Part shown: positions 1 to 4,631 of the stretch, in pieces | Numbering within the stretch: position 1 is the first letter of the stretch | How the letters are laid out: the number at the start of each line of letters is the position of its first letter | Origin: Pseudomonadota bacterium | GTDB lineage: Bacteria; Desulfobacterota; Desulfobulbia; Desulfobulbales; Desulfobulbaceae | DNA: 5,533 nucleotides | Assembly: GCA_009782165.1 (NCBI GenBank) | Contig: WQUH01000108.1 | Location: 1 to 5,533, forward strand | Reading direction: 5' to 3' | The notes under the pieces: generated by a model | What the model was told of the DNA's origin: nothing | The model's database searches: none | The model's input: only the letters and a program-made list of their open reading frames with translations | Made by a program: the position numbers and the translations under genes

Positions 1-734
1 CGGGAGACAGCGGCCTGGATCAGACGTCCGCAGAAAAAACCGAGGCCGCCGATGATGAGCAGCGCGAGGCCAAGCAGAAAGATGGGGGCGGCGTTTCTGC
101 CTCGTGCGCGCAGAAGGCCGCGGCCAACGAGAGTGATGGCGTAGATGCCGTACAGGACGCCGATCAGTTTGAGGTTGAGGCGGCTGTCGCCATGGACGAT
201 ATGGCTGGTTTCATGACCAATGACCCCTTGCAGTTCATCGCGATCCATGGCATCCAGCAGACCTTTTGTAACGGCAATGACGCTGTCTCGGGTGGAAAGC
301 CCGGCGGCAAAGGCATTCAGCCCGGTTTCTTCGTCGAGGACAAAGCCCACAGGCGCGGGGATGCCCGCGGCAATGGCCATTTCGTCGATCACGTTGAGCA
401 GGCGTCTTTCCGCCGGGTCATGCGTATCCCGCGCAATCATCCGTCCACCCAGTTCTTCGGCGATCAGCGCGCCGCCGTGGCGGGAAATCTGCCATATCCT
501 GAATAGGGAAGCTAACGCAATGCCGCCGCCCACGAGCAGGGAAACCCAGAAAAACCGGTCAGTGTTCCAGAGCAAAAGGGCATGTCCAGGCCGCCCCTTC
601 GATTCCTCATAAATCACCCACAAGGTCACCACCAGATACACCAGGACGACGATGCTGATCACCGCCAGGATAAACCAGAACACCAACCAGCGGGTTTTTT
701 GCTGGGCGCGATGTTGGGCGGCGAAAAAATCCAT
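1..734 (-). CDS. M48 family (HtpX-like) integral membrane zinc metallopeptidase, C-terminus beyond left edge
   Basis: The first 244 residues are visible; the gene runs off the window at position 1. A hydrophobic helix lies at about residues 16-40 and a second at about 61-79. A peptidase region follows, with a segment resembling the conserved M48 'LNAFAAG' strand (139-145) and the zinc-binding motif HETSH at 174-178 (H174, E175, H178), followed by a GDSRLN stretch typical of the family. Two more hydrophobic segments follow (about 190-206 and 217-240). The third zinc ligand, a downstream Glu, would lie outside the window. M48 membrane peptidases cut misfolded or damaged inner-membrane proteins, with the active site on the cytoplasmic side in HtpX. 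The start is the ATG at 734, 15 bp after the lemA stop. It has no clear Shine-Dalgarno, so translation may be coupled to lemA. The family is secure; the specific substrate is unknown. Confidence 0.9.
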   Translation of the reverse strand, partial: MDFFAAQHRAQQKTRWLVFWFILAVISIVVLVYLVVTLWVIYEESKGRPGHALLLWNTDRFFWVSLLVGGGIALASLFRIWQISRHGGALIAEELGGRMIARDTHDPAERRLLNVIDEMAIAAGIPAPVGFVLDEETGLNAFAAGLSTRDSVIAVTKGLLDAMDRDELQGVIGHETSHIVHGDSRLNLKLIGVLYGIYAITLVGRGLLRARGRNAAPIFLLGLALLIIGGLGFFCGRLIQAAVS

Positions 735-749
735 GCGCCGGGCCGTTGT

Positions 750-1337
750 TTAGAAGTTGACCTTCACGTTTTTCCGGATCGCCTCGCCCTCGTCGCTGTG
801 CCACATCTCCGCCGCCTGAAATCCGAACTGCCGGGCAATCAGCGTATTGGGAAAAACCTCACGCCGGATATTGTAGCCCATCACGGCGTCGTTGTAGGCC
901 TGCCGGGCAAAGGCGATGCGGTTTTCGGTCGAGGCCAGTTCCTCCTGCAGTTGCGCCATATTCTGGTTGGCCTTGAGATCGGGGTAGGCTTCGGCCAGGG
1001 CGAAGAATCGGCTCAACAGGCCGCCCAGCGAGCTTTCCGCGCCCTGCAGGGCGCGCATCGCTTCCGGCGAGGGCGCGTCTTTGACCTGTTTGGCCGCCTG
1101 CACGGCCTGATTGCGGGCCGCGATAACCGCCTCCAGCGTCTCGCGCTCGTGTTTCATGTAGGCCTTGGCGGTTTCCACCAGGTTGGGAATCAGATCGTTG
1201 CGGCGCTGCAGTTGCACGTCGATCTGCGCGAAGGCGTTGCGGATCTGGTTGGCAAGCCCGACCAGTCCGTTGTAGATGACCACGCCCCAGACAAGCAGCG
1301 CGGCGAGCACAGCAAGCACAACATAGAAGAAGGTCAT
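750..1337 (-). CDS. lemA: LemA family protein
   Basis: A complete gene of 195 aa, the usual LemA length. An N-terminal transmembrane helix (about residues 3-24, a run of Val/Leu/Ala) is followed by long amphipathic helices with coiled-coil character. Recognisable LemA signatures are RNDLIPNLVE (46-55), YPDLKAN (118-124) and YND (148-150) followed by FPNTLIARQFGF (162-173). LemA proteins are membrane-anchored helical bundles exposed outside the cytoplasmic membrane. Their molecular role is not established, but they are repeatedly found beside M48 or HtpX peptidases, as here (15-bp gap to the M48 gene). The reading frame is open further upstream, but the ATG at 1337 is chosen because the membrane helix starts there and a GGGGAGAG ribosome site sits just in front. 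It probably forms a two-gene operon with the peptidase. The family assignment is very secure. Confidence 0.95.
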   Translation of the reverse strand: MTFFYVVLAVLAALLVWGVVIYNGLVGLANQIRNAFAQIDVQLQRRNDLIPNLVETAKAYMKHERETLEAVIAARNQAVQAAKQVKDAPSPEAMRALQGAESSLGGLLSRFFALAEAYPDLKANQNMAQLQEELASTENRIAFARQAYNDAVMGYNIRREVFPNTLIARQFGFQAAEMWHSDEGEAIRKNVKVNF

Positions 1338-1483
1338 ACGTTCTCTCCCCAGCAGAAAAAATGAGTCGAATAAGCCGCCAATACGCGGCGATAACCGGCC
1401 AACCCGGATGCACTGTTGATCAATTCTCGCACGTCGTCCAACAAATTGGAAATAAAAATGTGCGAACCGGGCCACAGGCCCAT
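1338..1483 (-). other. Intergenic region between the radical SAM gene and lemA
   Basis: This 146-bp gap follows the radical SAM stop and carries the lemA leader. It contains two short dyads: GGGCC-TGT-GGCCC (1469-1481), directly after the radical SAM stop, and GCCGC-6 nt-GCGGC (1374-1389). Each is followed on the minus strand by a T-rich stretch about 11 nt further on (TTTTTATTT and TTTTTT). The distance is too large for a standard intrinsic terminator, so termination is only possible. I could not find a convincing -35/-10 pair for lemA, although the gap size suggests it has its own promoter. Confidence 0.4.
1343..1350 (-). promoter_or_regulatory. Ribosome binding site of lemA
   Basis: Read on the minus strand, GGGGAGAG lies 5 nt before the ATG at 1337. 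It decides the lemA start against the longer open frame that continues upstream to 1547. Confidence 0.75.
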
Positions 1484-2623
1484 TCAGATGAATCTCTTGA
1501 CCAACTCGGCGCAGATGGCATCGACGTTGGCGGCCGTGACCGACCATCGATCGACATACCCCTGAGCGTGCCGCCGCAGGACCGGATCGCGGCAGTCATC
1601 CAGCCTCCTGAACAAGCCGGTCCGCCGCCCGATCCGGTACAGCGTCTGCTCTTCCGCATCCATGGCCAGAAATCGCCTGACCACGGCGAGCAAGCGCTCG
1701 CGGTCATCGGGCAGAACCCCGTCGATCTCCTCGAACAGGTTGAGGATATGGTCGCTTTTGATCCGGCTGGTGATGCCGGAGAGCGTTTGCAGGAAGAGGA
1801 GCAGCTCCTCGGCGGTTTCCAGGTCGTTGAGTTGGTCGAAGCGGCCCTCGGCCTGTTCGCGCGCCAGCATCAGGCCATCGGGCAGGGCCAGGGTGCGCAG
1901 GCGGATGAAGTCCGGATCGATGCGGTTGAGGGTCTCGGCGCTGTCCAGGGCGTGCTGCCGCGACAAAATCCGTCCGCCCAGGCCGGGCATGAAATACTCG
2001 GAGAGCTGGATCCCGGCCGCCTTCACCTTGAGACCCGCCGCGACGTGGGCCGCCCGGTCCGCGCCCTTGGCCACCTTGGCCAGCACGGCATCGCACCCCG
2101 ATTCCAGACCGATATGGATGCGGTTGAGACCGGCGGCGGCGATGCGGGTCAGGTCAGCCGCATCGATGCGGGCGACGGTCTGGGAACGGGCGTAGGAGGT
2201 GATCCGCTCGATGGAGGGAAAGGTTGTTTTGAGGTGGGTGAGGATGGCGATCACATGATCCGGCTTGACGATCAGACTGTTCGAGTCCTGGAGAAAAACC
2301 GATCCGGCACCGGCCGCCAGCCAGTTGCGCGCCGCGACCGCCGCCATCCAGTCGCCTTCCGCCAGGTATTGTCCCGGAGCAGGCAGGCCGCCTCCGCCGG
2401 CCGCCTCCGCCCGTTGCAGGACGGTCAGCCAATGGCGGACCGCGTCGATGTCGCGCAGCACATGGGCCACCGGCCGCCGGCTGAACCGCTCTCCCTTGTA
2501 CAGGCCGCAGAAGGTGCAGCGGTTCCACGGACAGTTGCGGGTCACCCTGATGAGCAGACTCCCGCTCTCGCTGGGCGGACGGATCGGCCCCTGTTCAAAC
2601 CCCTGGTACGGTTCTTCGGCCAT
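1484..2623 (-). CDS. Radical SAM protein of unknown function with Cx4Cx2C cluster motif
   Basis: A complete 379-aa protein. The N-terminal IRPPSES segment (14-20) and LLIRVTRN strand lead into the cluster motif CPWNRCTFCG. Its cysteines C31, C36 and C39 are spaced Cx4Cx2C, and an LYKG segment follows. Further radical SAM barrel features are the strand FLQDSNSLIV (110-119), a TSYARSQ strand (142-148), the HIGLESG motif (170-176) that contacts SAM in this superfamily, and SEYFMPGLGG (208-217). The C-terminal 130 or so residues are helical with no recognised domain and no extra cysteine cluster. The enzyme should use a 4Fe-4S cluster to cleave S-adenosylmethionine reductively; its substrate is not predictable. 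It looks closest to the uncharacterised COG1032-type proteins. It diverges from the Nudix gene across a 72-bp spacer. Start choice: an ATG at 2629 is also in frame, but the GGAGG at 2631-2635 is correctly spaced (7 nt) only for the ATG at 2623. Confidence 0.93.
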   Translation of the reverse strand: MAEEPYQGFEQGPIRPPSESGSLLIRVTRNCPWNRCTFCGLYKGERFSRRPVAHVLRDIDAVRHWLTVLQRAEAAGGGGLPAPGQYLAEGDWMAAVAARNWLAAGAGSVFLQDSNSLIVKPDHVIAILTHLKTTFPSIERITSYARSQTVARIDAADLTRIAAAGLNRIHIGLESGCDAVLAKVAKGADRAAHVAAGLKVKAAGIQLSEYFMPGLGGRILSRQHALDSAETLNRIDPDFIRLRTLALPDGLMLAREQAEGRFDQLNDLETAEELLLFLQTLSGITSRIKSDHILNLFEEIDGVLPDDRERLLAVVRRFLAMDAEEQTLYRIGRRTGLFRRLDDCRDPVLRRHAQGYVDRWSVTAANVDAICAELVKRFI

Positions 2624-2630
2624 GCCCATG

Positions 2631-2635
2631 CCTCC
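2631..2635 (-). promoter_or_regulatory. Ribosome binding site deciding the radical SAM start
   Basis: The minus strand reads GGAGG, then C, ATG, GGC, ATG. Spacing to the first ATG (2629) is 1 nt, too close for use; spacing to the second ATG (2623) is 7 nt, ideal. The second ATG is therefore preferred, which removes Met-Gly from the longest open frame. Confidence 0.75.
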
Positions 2636-2655
2636 ATGCCTTCTGAATCCACTGT

Positions 2656-2667
2656 GCCGCTGGCGGC
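2656..2667. repeat. Short perfect dyad in the divergent intergenic spacer
   Basis: GCCGC-TG-GCGGC is a perfect 5+2+5 inverted repeat in the 72-bp spacer between the divergent radical SAM and Nudix genes. It could be an operator shared by both, or chance in GC-rich DNA. The dyad is seen; the regulatory role is inference. Confidence 0.35.
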
Positions 2668-2680
2668 GCGGTCAATAATC

Positions 2681-2689
2681 TGCTATACA
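2681..2689 (+). promoter_or_regulatory. Extended -10-like element directly before the Nudix ATG
   Basis: TGCTATACA has the TGn extension plus a TATACA hexamer (4 of 6 against TATAAT, lacking the final T). It ends 6 nt before the ATG at 2696. No -35 hexamer is visible at the right distance, and no Shine-Dalgarno lies in front of the ATG. If functional, transcription would start at or very near the first base of the start codon. Confidence 0.35.
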
Positions 2690-2695
2690 CAGATC

Positions 2696-3223
2696 ATGAA
2701 ATCCGTATACCAAACCGAAGCGGCCGTGGCCACCATCATCGCGCGGCAGCCGACCCCAGAAGTGCTGGTGCTCAAACGCACCGTCAACCCGGAGGATCCC
2801 TGGTCGGGCCACTACTCCTTCCCTGGGGGCCGGCGCGACGGCGCCGACGCCTCCCTGCTGGACACCTGCATCCGCGAGACCTACGAGGAGTGCGGCATCC
2901 TGCTCTCCATTCGCGACCTGGTCAAACAGTACCCGGTTCGTCAGGCCGGGAATTCGCTCGACCGGCCGATCCCGGTCACCCCGTATCTGTTCGAGCTGCC
3001 CGAACGCCCGTCGGTCCGGTTGCAGCGGGCGGAAATCACCTGCCACGAGTGGCTTGAGCTGGACTATGCCGGCGACGCGGACAACGTGGTCGAACGGCCG
3101 ATGAACCCGCGCCGCCCCGGGGTGTTGTACCCCTGCATCCCGGCAGCGGAGGGGTTTGTCTGGGGGTTTACCTACGAAACGCTGATGCTGATTATTGCCG
3201 ACCGTTCTCCTCGAATTTCCTGA
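2696..3223 (+). CDS. Nudix hydrolase, CoA-diphosphatase-like
   Basis: A complete 175-aa protein, a usual length for a single-domain Nudix enzyme. Nudix enzymes hydrolyse a nucleoside diphosphate linked to another moiety using Mg2+ or Mn2+. After strand VLVLKR (23-28), the region SGHYSFPGGRRD (37-48) matches the GxxxFPGG stretch of the CoA-pyrophosphatase (UPF0035/NudL-type) group. The Nudix helix carries the metal-binding core RE-x2-EE-x-G (R60, E61, E64, E65, G67). The first acidic residue of the classical box is Asp51, and the distance to R60 is one residue longer than in the textbook GX5EX7RE box. I recall similar spacing in CoAse relatives. CoA or acyl-CoA as substrate is therefore an inference from motif resemblance. 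The ATG at 2696 follows an AT-rich spacer and lacks a Shine-Dalgarno. The frame is open far upstream, but that part is antisense to the radical SAM gene. No clear terminator follows. Confidence 0.92.
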   Translation: MKSVYQTEAAVATIIARQPTPEVLVLKRTVNPEDPWSGHYSFPGGRRDGADASLLDTCIRETYEECGILLSIRDLVKQYPVRQAGNSLDRPIPVTPYLFELPERPSVRLQRAEITCHEWLELDYAGDADNVVERPMNPRRPGVLYPCIPAAEGFVWGFTYETLMLIIADRSPRIS

Positions 3224-3267
3224 ACAATATCGATATGCGCTGGAGACGCATTCAGCCGCGAAAGCGC

Positions 3268-3296
3268 TTGACTTTTCATTCGTTGACCGGTATCAA
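3268..3296 (+). promoter_or_regulatory. Candidate sigma70-type promoter for mdh
   Basis: The -35 hexamer TTGACT (3268-3273, 5 of 6) and the -10 hexamer TATCAA (3291-3296, 4 of 6) are separated by exactly 17 bp. Transcription would start near 3303, giving a leader of about 200 nt that includes the direct repeats. It is the best match in the region, but assigned by eye. Confidence 0.55.
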
Positions 3297-3307
3297 TGAT
3301 CGACGGA

Positions 3308-3347
3308 TTTGAAGGGGATTGCCAATAGTTTTGAAGGGGATTGCCAA
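3308..3347 (+). repeat. Two perfect 18-bp direct repeats, 22-bp period, upstream of mdh
   Basis: TTTGAAGGGGATTGCCAA occurs at 3308-3325 and again at 3330-3347 with no mismatch, separated by TAGT. The 22-bp period is close to two helical turns, so both copies face the same side of DNA. They lie just downstream of the candidate mdh promoter. A partial third match, GATTGCCA, occurs at 3450-3457. Possible roles are a transcription-factor site, a leader RNA motif, or a simple tandem duplication. Confidence 0.9.
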
Positions 3348-3490
3348 AAATTCCTGTTCTTCAGGTCCAGCATCGAGCCCTGCCGGATCAGTCATGCCAC
3401 CTTGTGACCGACATCCCGCAGCCGGGAAACGAAAAGGAACAACGCGGCAGATTGCCATTTTTTGGTCACCTCATTATTCGATTCAAGCAG

Positions 3491-3496
3491 AAGGAG
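3491..3496 (+). promoter_or_regulatory. Ribosome binding site of mdh
   Basis: AAGGAG lies 7 nt before the ATG at 3504. It selects this start over the in-frame ATG at 3462, which would add 14 unconserved residues in front of the [15 protein letters not shown] start seen in Thermus-type enzymes. Confidence 0.9.
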
Positions 3497-3503
3497 AAAA
3501 CAG

Positions 3504-4487
3504 ATGAAAGCACCCGTACGCGTAGCAGTAACCGGAGCCGCCGGCCAGATCAGCTATTCCCTCATTTTCCGCATCGCCAGCGGCAGCATGCTCGGCCCGG
3601 ATCAGCCCGTCATCCTCCAGCTCCTGGAGATCCCGCCGGCCATGGGCGCCCTGCAGGGCGTGCTGATGGAGCTCAACGACTGCGCCTTCCCGCTGGTTGC
3701 CGGCGTCATCGCCACCGATGATCCCAATGTCGCCTTCAAGGATGTCGATTTCGCCCTGCTGGTCGGTTCCCGGCCCCGTGGTCCGGGCATGGAGCGTTCC
3801 GATCTGCTCAACGCCAACGGCGCCATCTTCACCGTCCAGGGCAAGGCGCTGAGCGACAACGCCAAGGCCGGCGTCAAGGTGCTGGTGGTCGGCAACCCGG
3901 CCAACACCAACGCCCTGATCTGCATGAAGAACGCCCCGAAACTCAATCCGCGCAACGTGACCGCCATGATGCGTCTGGACCACAACCGGGCCATGTCGCA
4001 GATCGCCGAGAAGACCGGCACCCATTCCGCCAAGGTCGAGAAGGTGGTTGTCTGGGGCAACCATTCCTCCACCCAATATCCGGACATCAGCTATGCCACC
4101 GCTGACGGCAAGCCGGTCAAATCCCTGGTCAGCGACGAGTGGAACAAGAACGACTTCATCCCGACCGTGCAGCAGCGCGGCGCCGCCATCATCAAGGCCC
4201 GCGGCGCTTCCTCCGCGGCTTCGGCGGCCTCGGCGGCCGTCGACCACATGCGGAACTGGGCCATGGGCAGCAACGGCCAGTGGGTCAGCATGGGCGTCTT
4301 CAGCAAGGGCAACCCCTACGGAGTGGATGAAGACCTGATCTTCGCCTTCCCGATCGTGTGCGCCAACGGCGACTGGCAGATTGTTCCCGGTCTGGAAATC
4401 AGCGCCTACAGCCGCGAGATGATCAAGAAGACCGAAGCCGAGCTGCAGGGCGAGCGGGCCGCGGTTGCCGATCATATCAAGAAATAA
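3504..4487 (+). CDS. mdh: NAD-dependent malate dehydrogenase, Thermus/cytosolic type
   Basis: A complete 327-aa protein, the same length as I recall for the Thermus enzyme and alignable to it from Met1. It interconverts (S)-malate and oxaloacetate with NAD(H) in the cytoplasm, as part of the TCA cycle in either direction. The Rossmann dinucleotide loop is TGAAGQIS (10-17). Glu42 in LLEIPPAM is the acidic residue that binds the adenosine ribose and favours NAD over NADP. The substrate loop [13 protein letters not shown] supplies Arg92 and Arg98, and MRLDHNR supplies Asp159 and Arg162. WGNHSST holds the catalytic His187, paired with Asp159. The Ala/Ser-rich [12 protein letters not shown] stretch (222-233) is also family-typical. 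Codons are strongly C/G-ending, consistent with high expression. It is monocistronic by appearance: own promoter candidate, strong ribosome site, and a terminator 30 bp after the stop. Product and symbol are secure. Confidence 0.97.
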   Translation: MKAPVRVAVTGAAGQISYSLIFRIASGSMLGPDQPVILQLLEIPPAMGALQGVLMELNDCAFPLVAGVIATDDPNVAFKDVDFALLVGSRPRGPGMERSDLLNANGAIFTVQGKALSDNAKAGVKVLVVGNPANTNALICMKNAPKLNPRNVTAMMRLDHNRAMSQIAEKTGTHSAKVEKVVVWGNHSSTQYPDISYATADGKPVKSLVSDEWNKNDFIPTVQQRGAAIIKARGASSAASAASAAVDHMRNWAMGSNGQWVSMGVFSKGNPYGVDEDLIFAFPIVCANGDWQIVPGLEISAYSREMIKKTEAELQGERAAVADHIKK

Positions 4488-4493
4488 TCGATC

Positions 4494-4511
4494 CGCCGAC
4501 TCACGTCGGCG
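4494..4511 (+). repeat. Hairpin between the mdh stop and the terminator
   Basis: CGCCGAC-TCAC-GTCGGCG forms a perfect 7-bp stem with a 4-nt loop. It begins 6 bp after the mdh stop and ends just before the main terminator hairpin. It has no U-tract of its own and may shield the mRNA 3' end from exonucleases or act with the next hairpin. Confidence 0.75.
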
Positions 4512-4516
4512 ATTTG

Positions 4517-4547
4517 GGGGGCGCTCTTGCGGGCGCCCCCTTTTTTT
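4517..4547 (+). terminator. Rho-independent terminator of mdh
   Basis: A perfect 8-bp stem GGGGGCGC/GCGCCCCC (4517-4524 and 4533-4540) with an 8-nt loop is followed directly by seven T (4541-4547). This is a textbook strong intrinsic terminator, separating mdh from the downstream gene. Confidence 0.93.
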
Positions 4548-4565
4548 GGCCCAGGTTTTGCTGCC

Positions 4566-4595
4566 TTGACAAAACAAGGCGCTGACCGTTACGTT
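4566..4595 (+). promoter_or_regulatory. Candidate promoter for the LysM membrane protein gene
   Basis: A perfect -35 hexamer TTGACA (4566-4571) lies 18 bp before TACGTT (4590-4595), only 3 of 6 against the -10 consensus. Its position between the mdh terminator and the next ribosome site supports it, but the -10 is weak. Confidence 0.4.
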
Positions 4596-4620
4596 TTCCT
4601 TGCAGAACCAATTTGGGCAA

Positions 4621-4626
4621 GGGAGG
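4621..4626 (+). promoter_or_regulatory. Ribosome binding site deciding a TTG start
   Basis: GGGAGG lies 5 nt before TTG at 4632. The first in-frame ATG (4689) has no ribosome site in front and would remove part of the first helical repeat, so the TTG is preferred. Confidence 0.7.
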
Positions 4627-4631
4627 CCGCA

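Larger units (their letters stand above)
3224..3503 (+). other. Nudix-mdh intergenic region and mdh leader
   Basis: These 280 bp contain no credible gene. In order they hold: a 10-bp palindrome ATATCGATAT (3227-3236); a weak hairpin ATGCG/CGCAT (3235-3251) without a T-tract; the mdh promoter candidate (3268-3296); two 18-bp direct repeats (3308-3347); a small hairpin TCCCG-CAGC-CGGGA in the leader; and a long-range pairing GTGACC (3404-3409) with GGTCAC (3464-3469). The last may fold the untranslated leader of about 200 nt before the mdh ribosome site. I recognise no known riboswitch core. Small open frames here overlap the repeats and lack ribosome sites. Confidence 0.6.

Noticed and set aside
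582..1364. Plus-strand 260-codon open frame across the M48 gene start and lemA
   Set aside because: It is antisense to lemA, which shows clear family signatures on the minus strand; the composition is His/Gln/Arg-rich as expected for a shadow frame.
1338..1547. N-terminal extension of LemA (start at 1547)
   Set aside because: It would overlap the end of the radical SAM gene and put about 70 unconserved residues before the membrane anchor. The ATG at 1337 has a ribosome site.
1361..2695. Upstream part of a plus-strand open frame that would fuse over 400 residues to the Nudix protein
   Set aside because: It is antisense to the well-supported radical SAM gene and lacks family features. Nudix homology begins only at the ATG at 2696.
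3308..3347. Possible CRISPR array
   Set aside because: There are only two repeats of 18 bp separated by 4 bp, with no spacers of suitable length and no cas genes nearby.
3360..3440. Possible riboswitch (c-di-GMP or cobalamin type) in the mdh leader
   Set aside because: I could not find the conserved core motifs of these classes, and the hairpins seen are short and generic.
3276..3507. Small open frames of about 60 codons on either strand in the mdh leader
   Set aside because: They have no ribosome sites and no recognisable protein features, and they overlap the direct repeats and promoter region.
4202..4245. GCG/GCC/TCG-rich repeat inside mdh
   Set aside because: It encodes the conserved ASSAASAAS helix of malate dehydrogenases; the repeat reflects protein sequence, not a DNA element.
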